A program made the position numbers and the translations under genes. From positions 62,001 through 126,000 of the forward strand of contig JAANBB010000067.1 in the NCBI GenBank assembly GCA_014621425.1: a stretch of DNA of 64,000 nt, in the 5' to 3' direction. The notes beneath the pieces are model-generated. The model did no database searches. It was given only the letters and a program-made list of their open reading frames with translations, and was not told the DNA's origin. This stretch comes from Cylindrodendrum hubeiense (taxonomy: Eukaryota; Ascomycota; Sordariomycetes; Hypocreales; Nectriaceae). Each line of letters starts with the position of its first letter. The stretch's first letter is position 1. Below are positions 54,408 through 64,000 of the stretch, one piece after another.

Positions 54408-55511
54408 ATGCAGCCATCTGCCAGTTAGGGAGTAGACAAACAGGAAAACTTGGTCGTTTTCCACCCAATAGCCCTCCAGTTTCCAATAACGATCCATAAC
54501 CCTAGAAAATCCTTGATCGACCATTTGTGAGCAATGCATGCGTGGTAAAACACGGCGTGAAATGGCTGCTTAAGACATTCAGGCATGGGAATTATTTTTG
54601 CCTAAGAGGAAGATGGCTGCTTACTATGGAGTCTGGCCACATACCAGTGCTAAATGGGCGCTGCCAGCCACCACTGAGGGCACGGAGCTGGAGACCTCCG
54701 CTCTTTGCTCAGCCACATCACGGCAGAATAGAGGTCTAGACCGTCGGCACATCCCCAACCGCTGCTTTAGCGCCCAGGGCCTAATGGAGCGGTCCAATTT
54801 AGAGGAACGGCTGAACGCCTGGGAGGGCGGTACATCTCCTGTGTCGTGGCGGTGAATGAGTCCGCTATTATGGATGGAGGTGGCAAGTAGGCTTTCTTTT
54901 GTTGACTCGCGCATTCGCAGGTACCGACATCATAGCCAGAGGATGCTGATTGACCCCGTCGTCAGGGAGCACCAAGTTCAGTACCCGTCGCCAGGGACTG
55001 AGATCACTGGGCGTGGCATTGTCAGGCCTAGCTTCCAGCCCTACAAGTGGCGTTCAGCCAACTCAGCTCTGCCCAGTGCACCTGTCAACTGTTTCCCCAA
55101 CGAGGTGCCCAGGCCATATCGCTCCAGTCTCAGTCGGTACTAGAGGGCTCCCTAGCGACCCTTACAGCCTTTCCTAGTGCAACATGCCGTACCGCTAACG
55201 GCTTGCGCTCCCAGGGCGAAGCATGAGAAAATGCCAATGACCTGAATCAAGGTGTCAAGAGGCTTGTCATCGCCTCAGTTCGTCCATCTGGATCAGTCCA
55301 AGACTGCCGCTAATCCGCCAACTCAATAATAAGCTTATACCAAAAACAACTAGGACCATGCGCAAGGCGCCCCGCACGCAGGTATATCTCCAGGGGCTGC
55401 GTCATGAAGCTGAATCCCATTGTCCCTCTTACTTCTGTCCACCTGTACCTGGAATAGGGCTATCGCGGGCTTCTCGAAGAGACGCGACGCGACCGTCATC
55501 ACCCCGCCGAC
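54408..55511. other. Intergenic region, no gene seen
   Basis: 1.1 kb. Short GC-rich ORFs around 54600-55180 have no domain character. Presumed promoter of the metalloprotease. Confidence 0.5.
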
Positions 55512-57618
55512 ATGGTTCGTCTCCGGAATACTATCGCCTGGGCGATTTCAATCGCCCCAGTCCTCGCTACGCAGGCTGATATTAGCTGGAGTCTCGGGGT
55601 TGTCACTAGCGATGTCACCTTCGCCACCGACAATGTGGCGGGCGAGACGCGATTGTACATCACCGCGCCTATCAACATCACTCGACTCCAGGCGAAGGTA
55701 GAGACTGCCACATTGAACCTCTACACTTCCCCATATCTGTCGCAAAACGAGACCAACGCCCAAGCCCAAAATCCGGGCCCAGCTCTTGTATACACAACGA
55801 CGACTCAGCCGCCCATGTCACATAATGAATTCATTCAGACAGTCTACTTCGACATCCCTGCAACCCCTTCGCAGGATCTACTGCTCTCGGTCGACATCAA
55901 CGACGGCGAAACCAACATCTATACAGTCCAAAGAGCGGGTGCGGTTATTTTTTACAACGCCACGGCGCAGCAATGGATGGCTTGGAATACTGGAAAATAC
56001 GCTGAAGATGTCAATTCCGCACTCATCAAAAAGCTGAGCACATTTGATCCCAGTGGTCAGGACGAGACTGCGCCATACACCCCGGAGGTACCATACCAGG
56101 CGTATCAACCGGTCGACAAACTCATCGCAAAAGATGGCCCCGTGCCCGAAGAGTCCTCAACCTCGATTTCGGCCACGGTCCTTATCGATCCACCTGCCAC
56201 GGAAACTACAATCGTCCCAACTTATGCGCCGTCCATCACTGAACCAGCAGCGTCAGGATGCAAGTGTGACCCAGTCACTGTTACGGTCACCGTTTACGCA
56301 GACTCGTCAGCCACACCATCTCCCTCCGCCGACAAGAAACGCGAAGCCCGAGACGTCGGTCCAGACTCCTCAACGCCCTCACCATTTCCTCCTCTTGACG
56401 GAAATAAGCTCGAAGTTCGAGACGACCCATCATTTATGCCTGCATTCGTGAGTGCAAGGATTACTTACATGGACCACAAGAGCAAAGAAAGGCCAGTACG
56501 GTTCTTGCGAGTGGTCGCACATGCCGACCTCTACAACGGGGACGAAAAGATTGGGACCTGGCAATCAATCGAAACATTGAATGAGAATGGAGAAGCGCTA
56601 TTCCAGTTCAGCGTCTCCCCTGGCCAGAGGATTGTTGCGCATACACTGTACACGGTGCTCAAGGGTGATTATTACGTTGTCGGAACTCGAAACAGTCAGT
56701 CGGACGACTTTCAGGTGACTCGAGTTCAGTTGGACCTAGCATACAATCCATGGATGGTCGCAGCCGGTGAGACAATCTCTGTCAGGAACGTTCATTGGTT
56801 CAGCGAATATACCAAGGCACTGTGGGTAGCCGACACCTTCCACACCATTACCGAGTTCTTCAGCACCAAGGTGGCTACAAGTGAGGGCGAGATGGAAAGA
56901 GTCAATGTGTGGTACCCCTCGGTGGAAACTGGCACATTCTTCGGAGTTAATGCCAAGGGATCTTTCATCAACCTTCCAGCGATCGAGGCTCAGAACCCAG
57001 CCGTAATGGCGCATGAATATGGCCATTTCGCACACTATCTAGCTCGAAGCAAGGAATTCTTCGATGGAGGCGGCAGTCACAGCTTCTGCTTCAATACCGA
57101 CGTAAAGAAACAAACAAGCTTCTCAGAGGGCTATGCGACTGCCCTCGGTCTCATGGCGATCGACAATACTCATCTCACAGAGGGGGAGTATATGATTTAC
57201 ACTGACAAGGGAGTTGATGGTGAATTTTCAAAATCTCTGGAAGAGTTCAGCTGCTTTCAAAAGAACATGAACAATCAAGAAGGACGCATTGCAGCGGCTC
57301 TTATCGACCTTGTCGACCGACAGCTCGATACATTTCTTCCTGGAAGAGATGATTTGGGCTTCATGGGGCCCAATTTTGATCCAGCGATGCTTAATTGGTG
57401 CTTTACTCCTCGTCTCATATTTTGGCGTGCACTATATGAAAATCCAGCAACAATGTCGGACTATTGGTGAGTCGAGGCTTGGTCAGTGTGCATGAGTGTG
57501 AGAGGTGTACTAACAAACATGTAGGCGCAAATTACAGGTTATTCTAACAAGCAACGCCGAAGATATTGCGTGGGCGATCTTGCAGTACAATTATGCCGAC
57601 TTCCCCCGCGACCCATAG
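55512..57618 (+). CDS. Secreted HEYGH zinc metalloprotease
   Basis: 682 aa from exons 55512..57466 and 57525..57618. A signal peptide (AWAISIAPVLATQA) leads into a beta-rich region, a low-complexity Thr/Pro/Ser linker (about 215-300) with a Kex2-like KKREAR site near 275, and then the catalytic part. The zinc motif HEYGH is at about 501-505 with a downstream Glu in FSEGYATALG about 34 residues on, as in gluzincins. The gap between HExxH and the Glu and the long N-terminal part do not match fungalysin closely, so I leave it unnamed. It is probably cell-wall or secreted, acting on extracellular proteins. The last exon (WRKLQVILTSN...) was added from the splice junction. Confidence 0.85.
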
Positions 57619-58447
57619 CATTATACATAAACCACGCAAGCATTTGAAGTAACGAGCGATTTTGAGCTTTTGATTTGGTTTATTTACATGAATGAATGGC
57701 GGTAGACAAGCCTCGTAATATAAACAGACGCTCAATCTAAAGTGCAGTGGCCGGTGCGAAGTAGAACAATGGCTACTGCGCGTGATTGCTGCAATATCGT
57801 GCAGCGTGCTCCTACCGCAATCGCCTTTGATGGTTGAATCGGAATCTGCCTAACACATTATGCCATGTTGAGAATGGGTTCCCTCACGTCTTAGCCTTGG
57901 GCGTAATTGGGTACACAGCCTGCCAGCAGTAGGCACACAAAGTGGCCGAGCTTGCATGTACAGTTGTTCAATTAAATACACTCCAGAAGACTCAACCTCG
58001 CGTGAGCGTTGTTCAAGGCGAAAAGTGAATTGAGACACGGCCGCGCCTTTAAAATCCCACCGTTGAATTATCAGCCGTAGCCAAGCTCGAGATGTGAGTG
58101 GTGAAATGCCTGCTGCTGGCTACGTGACATCCATGTCGATGCTGAAGCTGCCACAGAGCGGGTCACAACTGGGCGATTGCTAATTAGTACAGATTACCTA
58201 CCCGGTCGTACGTTTAGGGACTTTGGTCGCCGCTGTGTGAGTTGGCGGGGCTGGGTCATCGAACACAGCCCCAATTGCAAGACGTGCTGATCAGAGGGAG
58301 CGGGCAGTAACTGGTTTATAAATGAGCAAAGAGCCTGGGGTCCTTATGAGCCATTTGCAAAAGGCAATCCGGCTGTCTCTCTCATTCTCCACCGACACCA
58401 TCATCACTCACAGACCGCCTCGGTGCGCTGCACTCTTCAACGCCCCG
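57619..58447. other. Intergenic region upstream of the HIT gene
   Basis: 829 bp. A TATA-like box (58317..58323) overlaps the first in-frame ATG (58322) of the HIT reading frame, which argues for translation from a later ATG. No other gene seen. Confidence 0.5.
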
Positions 58448-59090
58448 ATGGAAACCATCAAAAACGTTTGCCGCTATCTAGCCAACCTGCAATGGACGGA
58501 ACGGGTACAGCACAAATGCACATTCTGCGATCGCTCAAATTTTGCGACCATCGTCTACGAGGTAACTATTAGTCGCCTGCCACTGAAAGCGTGGGTTCTG
58601 GGCATAGACTAACCAATTATACGCATATGAAGGATGACGAGGTGATTGCCATCGAAAACCGCCACGCCGCAGGCCAATTTCACTGGCTCATCTTGCCCAA
58701 GCTTCATCTTGCTCGAGATATCGAAAGTTTGACCGCCGAACATTTTACTATCCGTACGGCTTTCTCAACGCTATCCCAATGTTTTCGCCTTCTGTTACTA
58801 ACCCCCAGCGTTGAACTTTAGTCCAAGCGATGGATCGTGCGAAACATCATCTCATCCAGGAGAAATGCCATGGAGTACCTCGTTCAGATATCATGTCGGG
58901 GTACCATCGAGGACGACGACAGCTTCTAGGAAATATCTACCTTCCCGACATTGTTTCTATCCACCATATTCATCTTCATGTCATTGTCCGACCACGCCTG
59001 TTATTGCGACTTTTCAAATATCCTCCATGGTTTCCTGCCATGTGGAAGTCAGATGCGAAAGTATTACAAGAAGTTCAGCGACTGTTATAG
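58448..59090 (+). CDS. HIT-family (histidine triad) protein, HINT3-like
   Basis: 167 aa from ATG 58448, exons 58448..58561, 58633..58753 and 58822..59090 (introns 71 and 68 nt). N-terminal CTFCDRS, then DDEVIAIENRH and HWLILPKLH, then AMDRAKHHLI, and the histidine triad IHLHV after DIVSIHH. HIT proteins hydrolyse or transfer nucleotide conjugates such as AMP-lysine or adenylated substrates. The frame opens at 58322 (giving 209 aa), but a TATA-like element overlaps that ATG, so I prefer 58448. Compared with canonical HINTs the C-terminal region (RLFKYPPWFPAMWKSDAKV) is extended, a feature of the fungal HINT3/aprataxin-like branch. Confidence 0.82.
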
Positions 59091-60614
59091 GGTCCGCATT
59101 GAAGTAGGAATTTAGAGTTGATGGGAGGTTGTATTTTATGTGTAGAAGCTCTAGAGTTGCAGCCCACTGAAGGCTTGTGTCTCCAACCTTCAAATATTTA
59201 TGTATTATATCAGGGGTTGTAATGAAATCCTCGAGGTTGTACTCCTGAGATATATATTCAGTGGAAAGGGTGGTCTGGATCAAGGCAGTCCCACAGCTAG
59301 GGCTTGGAGGGTAATATGGGGGACTGGACACATTATTTAAATAAGGATATTCCTTAGCATTCCCAGATAATAAGACAATGATCCAAGTGGCAAACGAGAG
59401 CACCTAAGCGAAGACCGAGCCGACCACAGGCGAATCGTATGTTGCAACAATAGATGCGTCATTGGTGGGACATGTTATGTGCAGATCAGACCTGGCCTCA
59501 GGAAAGACAAGGGTTGAGAAAATATCCACGATAGGATCGGACGAATGACTAAGAAATTAAGATTAAATTTAAGACAAAGACCATTGGGTACACTGCTGCC
59601 CTTCAGCTAGATGAAGGATACAGTGAATATTTCAGTCATCGGGTTGCACCATACAGCGACAGATATTATTGTTATGGTTCCGGGTCCAGCGTAGTAGTTT
59701 GCTATGACACTTACATCTCACCCATATCTGACGAGGATATCATGGATGGAACGAACTAAGGAGGAGTCACCATGTCGGACCTGGTCACAAGCGCAGTTCT
59801 AATCAAGCAGGGCAGCGAAATCGAAAATGGACGGGGCATGCCCTAACCGTTAATTAGGCCACCATTACAAGTATAGCTAAAACAGTATCGAGACTGCTGG
59901 ACTCATCCCAATCCCGATGTACCGTGAGGAGGGGGGGCGGGGTGGGGGGGCGTGATAACTAACAGCGTCTGAGGCAATAATGACGATCGTTGGGATAACT
60001 ACCCCTGTAAGGCTTAATATGCCGGCAAACAGAAACGAGGAGCTCTAATGGATTACGGAAATCGCATTCCGTCGCTACTAAACATGGCTTATCGGCATCG
60101 CGATGTAAAATAAAAAAATAAATTATTGCTTGAAAGAAGCGAGAGCTAATTAATGATTCGCCTAAACACGCCTGCATTGCCGAAACCATGATGCCGAGTG
60201 ACAAACCTGCGGTTTCCATCAAGACATGCCATCGTACGTGGCACAGATACGAGCCTATAGCGAGTCAGCTTCTCGCGGGAGTCACCCGCGAATCACGCGG
60301 CTGCTCCGCTCTGCGTTCGTCCGGGGGGAACAGCCCGGGGAAACCTGTCCGGGAGGCTTCACAATCTGTGCTACACCCTGCATAGTGGTGTGCGGCTGAA
60401 GGCTCTCATTAGGTGGCATCGCCGGATGACCTCCGTCACACCTTTCATCACAGCGTAGCCTCCCAGCTCCACCGGCAATCATGGCCATGTACATCGGGGA
60501 TCCTGGGAATCCCTTCCACAAAAACCCGCAATGCCCCAATCTTCAACCCGTTGTTATGGCCATCTCAATTCCTTCCTCTCGGCCAGAAGGGTCTGCGCAA
60601 ACGAGCATTCCAAG
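59091..60614. other. 1.5-kb gap with G-rich run
   Basis: No supported gene. It holds a G-rich run at 59931..59950 and a GC-rich segment around 60280-60350. The minus-strand ORF 59014..59403 overlaps the HIT 3' end and has no family signal. Confidence 0.5.
59931..59950 (+). other. G-rich run, possible G-quadruplex
   Basis: Tracts of 7, 4 and 7 G separated by single bases. Splitting the long tracts gives four runs of three or more G, enough for a G-quadruplex. Confidence 0.6.
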
Positions 60615-62867
60615 ATGAGCAACACCAGAATCGATCTTAAACTCTCGATAGATGCTCCTGGACCCGAAGGGTTTACCTGCTGGGATGCATCCAAATGCAA
60701 GCTCTGTAGCTGTTTACGCGACCCCAAGACCATCCTCAATCTGTTTCTCAATCGCTTTGTTATCCTGGGCACAACCCACGACCTACTCAAGTGGAGTCAA
60801 GAAAGCCAACGATGCATGCTCTGCGTCTACATCATCTTGCAGCTCATTGAAGAAGTAGGCGGACCACAAAATTTCGTCACCGACGCGGATTTTGTTCTCC
60901 GCTGGAGTTTCGGCCAAGAATCCGGGGTCCCTCATTCGCAGATCTTCTTCTTCGACTTTGAGATGAGCTGGGGCTTTCCCCAGATGAAGGCCCGCCAAGT
61001 CCACATGAACTCCTTCACCATAGACGGCGGCACTGCGGCAGACTGCGTCGCCTTTCGACCGCCTAACCCAATGGTAGTATCTCCTGCCGCCATGGCTAGG
61101 GCGCGCGATTGGATCGACACGTGTGAACGTGAACACGCCGGATGTCGGGCGAAGGGCCCGACACCGCTTCCCACTCGAGTTTTAGAGATCTCAGGAGCCA
61201 CCATGGACGATATTTCTATTCGGCTATACGAAGGCGGCAGCGAGGGAGGTCGCTACGTGGCCCTCAGCTACATCTGGGGCGACCCTAAAAAACAGTACAC
61301 CACCGATAAGAGTAACCTGCCTGCACACAAGAATAACGTTCCCTTAGAGAGTCTCCCTTACACTGTGGCAGAGGCTGTCATGTGCACTCAGCAGCTAGGG
61401 ATCAAGTATCTCTGGGTTGACTCGCTGTGCATCGTACAGGACTCCTCCGAAGACAAAGCCCGCGAGATTGCAGCCATGGCCCAGGTATACAAAAATGCAT
61501 GGGTGACCATATCGGCAGCAAAATCATCCGGTGCTAGCGACAGCTTCACGAAACCTCGAGCCGATCTGCAGGGAATAGCTGGCACGTGTTTCAACATGGA
61601 AATGATTGTACCAAAAGACGTCAAGAGTCTCTTGGCTTGGATCGATAGGCACCGGAACAATCCGGAGTATTCGAACCTGGCATATCGTGAAGAAGTCAAG
61701 ACTCTTTTCCAGATGACTCCTTGGTTTCTCGATAAGAACGCCTGGGAGGATGACCTCTCAACTATATGGCTTGCTGGGAAAGCATCAGGTCGCAAGAGGC
61801 AAGATCTTGTAGAAGCTCCTTCTCTTGAGGATGAGCCTATCAGCAAGAGAGGTTGGACGCTGCAAGAGACTTGGCTCTCGCGCAGAATGCTCATTTACGG
61901 CTCCGCACAGGTCCTATGGCAGTGTAGAGAAGGCAGCAAAGCCGATGGGGGTCAAGCGCCATACCATAATCGGGCCACGCGGCGTCCTCACTTCTCACGC
62001 CCTCTAGACGGTGCCAAAATACGCATACTCAGCAGTCTCTGGAAAGACTTGCTGCAGGACTTCTCTAAGCGCCGGCTTAGCGATCCTGCCGACAAACTGA
62101 ACGCGCTACAAGGCATCATTCATGAGCTGGAGGAGGAGACTGGCGACAAGTGCTTTGGTGGAATTTGGAAAAGCGACCCAATAGCCGGCCTTTCATGGTT
62201 TCAGAATGCGACCAACAAAGATCCCGACACAATGGTCTTTAACGAGGCTAGAACCTGCCCCTCCTGGTCATGGGCTAAGGTGGATGGCCCATTGTCCTTT
62301 TCTGTCGCTGAGAATGTGACAGCCTCAGTAAAAGATATCAAAATCACAAAGAACGAAATCACGGGCCATTATCCAGCATCGACTCATTTAGTCGTTGAAG
62401 GCGGGGTTCTAATTAGAGGCCGTGTATCAAGTCTTGATACTCTGGACACCCTTGGGCATTTCAGATGGCTGAGTCCGAGTTCACGAGCAGAACCATTTTC
62501 CAACCTCATTTATATCGACGGCTGTCTGACGAATCCGGATTTTAAAATTTCTTATGAGGACGGTAAGCCCAAGGTCCTATGCCACGAGGACTTCAGGTTT
62601 CTGGAGTTGAGCCGGGGCAAGTGGGGCGGTCGTCAAAACCTGGCGGCTGAGTCGCGAGGACTGATGATTGTCCCGGTAGATGGCGAGCCAGGCAAATATC
62701 GCAGAGTGGGCTTTTTTATTGTTGCGTTAGAGTGTGACCTTGATTCTATGGCCAATCAGGATCATCTCATGATGTGTCTGTCACTGGAAGAGGGAAATGT
62801 GCGGCCGACAGAATTTGGGGAGATTTGGACGGAAGCACTAGTAGAGCAGACGTTGACTTTAGTATAA
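60615..62867 (+). CDS. HET-domain (heterokaryon incompatibility) protein
   Basis: 750 aa, intronless, from ATG 60615 (an upstream in-frame ATG at 60531 is possible). The HET domain spans about residues 205-440: YVALSYIWGD, LPYTVAEAV, LGIKYLWVDSLCIVQDS, MAQVYKNAWVTISA and the closing RGWTLQETWLSRRML with YGSAQVLWQCR. The N-terminal part contains a cysteine pair cluster (CWDASKCKLCSC) and CEREHAGC, common in the larger HET proteins. HET domains are TIR-like cell-death modules triggered on fusion of unlike individuals; most such proteins have unknown partners. The NLR-like gene about 8.4 kb to the left is a possible functional neighbour, but no direct link is visible. Confidence 0.93.
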   Translation: MSNTRIDLKLSIDAPGPEGFTCWDASKCKLCSCLRDPKTILNLFLNRFVILGTTHDLLKWSQESQRCMLCVYIILQLIEEVGGPQNFVTDADFVLRWSFGQESGVPHSQIFFFDFEMSWGFPQMKARQVHMNSFTIDGGTAADCVAFRPPNPMVVSPAAMARARDWIDTCEREHAGCRAKGPTPLPTRVLEISGATMDDISIRLYEGGSEGGRYVALSYIWGDPKKQYTTDKSNLPAHKNNVPLESLPYTVAEAVMCTQQLGIKYLWVDSLCIVQDSSEDKAREIAAMAQVYKNAWVTISAAKSSGASDSFTKPRADLQGIAGTCFNMEMIVPKDVKSLLAWIDRHRNNPEYSNLAYREEVKTLFQMTPWFLDKNAWEDDLSTIWLAGKASGRKRQDLVEAPSLEDEPISKRGWTLQETWLSRRMLIYGSAQVLWQCREGSKADGGQAPYHNRATRRPHFSRPLDGAKIRILSSLWKDLLQDFSKRRLSDPADKLNALQGIIHELEEETGDKCFGGIWKSDPIAGLSWFQNATNKDPDTMVFNEARTCPSWSWAKVDGPLSFSVAENVTASVKDIKITKNEITGHYPASTHLVVEGGVLIRGRVSSLDTLDTLGHFRWLSPSSRAEPFSNLIYIDGCLTNPDFKISYEDGKPKVLCHEDFRFLELSRGKWGGRQNLAAESRGLMIVPVDGEPGKYRRVGFFIVALECDLDSMANQDHLMMCLSLEEGNVRPTEFGEIWTEALVEQTLTLV

Positions 62868-64000
62868 TGAGGTACCGTACTGTCAGGGTTTTGTACTGGC
62901 ATTGGATGCAAGTTAAATTCAATGGAGTGTACTCCGTATTCAACTAAGGATATGGTCTCCTATTTAACAAATTTCATGGGCTCGTCCATTTTCTTACGTT
63001 GAAAAGAATGGTTCACTGCAAATTTACCTCCACCTCTGGAGGGCTTTAAGTGCCGTTCTGGGGGACATTTTACAAGCGCCTTGGAGTGTAGATCCACCCT
63101 CCGCCAGTGACGTACGGTGGCACATTAGACGAGGCCCGCCAAAGTGCAAACCCCCAAAATCAGAAAAGGTTCAAGCCAAGTGAGAAACAAAAACTACAGA
63201 GGGTATAAGGGGGAGAACAGACATTACAGCAAGCTTATTAAAGATATCCAGTCAACTTTAATATAAAATAGCTTTGCCATTCAATACGCCGTGGGCATAT
63301 CTAGTTGGTGGGAGCGGCGCTTCTGTGCAGCACACACCCAAGAGACGGAAATCCGATGTAAGTCGTAGCGGCTGAAAATCTTCCGGCGGCCACACCCGAA
63401 CCAAGGGACGTCGAAAAACAAAGGGCAACATGCGTCTGCATGATCAATTGACAGACTGTCGGCACGAGCAGAAAGATAAGAAATACCGATAAAAGCTGCT
63501 GCTACAGCTGTTGCATCTGATGATGGAGAAGGTAGGGGCATAGATAATGTGCGAGATGTGCTTGGATTCATGACTAGCTAGAGGCCGTAAGGACCGTAGT
63601 TATAAAGGGATCTAGAGAGACCTGCTGGAACCTGCTCATTGATCAATTAGATGATAATGATGTGATGGTCTTCATGGGTTGGAGAAGTCGGGAAGGTTGG
63701 AAGCTCCGGCTAAATAAGAAGAAGCAAATACAGCCCAAAAGGTCCTTCCATAACAGCCCAGATGACAATGATGACCATCAATGACGATATCTGAGGGATA
63801 GATACGGCTATTATTAGAGACGGTAATAGAGGAAATAAGCTGCTAGATGTGAAAACATACCAATTCCTCCAACGAACGTGTCGCGTTTACATCCAAGCCG
63901 TGACCAAGCCAGTGCCCAAAGGATATAGTGATTCACGGTCGATTAAGGAAATTTTATGTAGGTACTAGTTAGGTAGTTACTAAATAAAAAGCTACCTACC
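62868..64000. other. Right end of window, no firm gene
   Basis: 1.1 kb. One short minus-strand ORF is listed separately. The last ~45 bases are rich in TAGGTA/CTACCTA motifs that form short inverted repeats (GGTAGTTACT...AGCTACC). Confidence 0.45.
63281..63571 (-). CDS. Doubtful short ORF, unknown
   Basis: 96 codons with an alanine-rich hydrophobic stretch (DATAVAAAFIGISYLSA) and a Cys pair followed by a CGRRK segment. No family recognised; it could be a small protein or chance ORF. Confidence 0.2.
   Translation of the reverse strand: MNPSTSRTLSMPLPSPSSDATAVAAAFIGISYLSARADSLSIDHADACCPLFFDVPWFGCGRRKIFSRYDLHRISVSWVCAAQKRRSHQLDMPTAY

Noticed and set aside
58322..58447. N-terminal extension of the HIT protein from ATG 58322
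   Set aside because: A TATA-like box overlaps this ATG and the extension has no family similarity.
59014..59403. 129-codon minus-strand ORF
   Set aside because: Overlaps the last HIT exon antisense and has no recognisable family.
1..64000. Polyketide synthase, NRPS, terpene cyclase, CRISPR array, rRNA
   Set aside because: None found; the left cluster is catabolic in content rather than a typical secondary-metabolite cluster.
1..64000. Repeat-induced point mutation (RIP) damage
   Set aside because: No long AT-rich, stop-riddled duplicate stretches were noticed; the genes read cleanly except the frame break near 34118.

Overview
The window is nuclear DNA of a filamentous ascomycete (Pezizomycotina). 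Genes are interrupted by many short introns of about 45-115 nt with fungal splice sites, and the families present include Zn2Cys6 regulators with a fungal trans domain, HET, esterase-NACHT and fungal sugar porters. Sordariomycetes/Hypocreales is my best guess, but the sequence does not settle the lineage. I rebuilt exon joins by reading frame, splice sites and conserved motifs; no transcript evidence was available.

Left part (about 35-31840): a dense run of 15 genes that reads as a catabolic cluster for plant aromatics. In order: an SDR, a Zn2Cys6 regulator, a divergent PAD1 (UbiX flavin prenyltransferase)/FDC1 (UbiD decarboxylase) pair, a second SDR, a flavin-linked oxidase, an aldehyde dehydrogenase, a carotenoid-oxygenase-family enzyme of the stilbene-cleaving type, an amidohydrolase decarboxylase, an MFS porter, a SnoaL-like protein, a zinc alcohol dehydrogenase, a second Zn2Cys6 regulator, a second aromatic-type aldehyde dehydrogenase and a thiamine-diphosphate decarboxylase. 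A working model (inference): side chains are removed or cleaved by FDC1, the oxygenase and the ThDP enzyme; aldehydes are oxidised or reduced by the ALDHs and ADH; and acids are decarboxylated by the amidohydrolase. No ring-cleavage enzyme, PKS or NRPS lies in the window.

The promoters of the central genes (about 13.7-22.4 kb) share a palindrome, TCGG-N10-CCG, seen seven times. It is present at the ALDH promoter (three copies), in both head-to-head promoters (oxygenase/amidohydrolase and MFS/SnoaL) and twice before the ADH. This looks like the operator of a local Zn2Cys6 regulator and is the strongest sign of a co-regulated system here.

Middle (about 31.8-47.7 kb): a 142-bp MITE-like element with TA target duplication; a permuted papain-like protein with a broken reading frame; a secreted zincin-like protein with a degenerate active site; a macrodomain-SirTM sirtuin fusion (ADP-ribosylation writer and eraser in one chain); an amino-acid permease; a 2.5-kb GC-rich gene-free stretch with short tandem repeats; and a second sugar/quinate-type MFS porter.

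Right part (about 47.7-64 kb): a secreted metallo-beta-lactamase-fold hydrolase, an NLR-like esterase-NACHT protein without a repeat domain, a seven-exon SDR, a large secreted HEYGH metalloprotease, a HIT-family protein and a HET-domain protein, separated by gene-free stretches. Together with the SirTM fusion this part resembles fungal self/non-self and stress loci more than metabolism.
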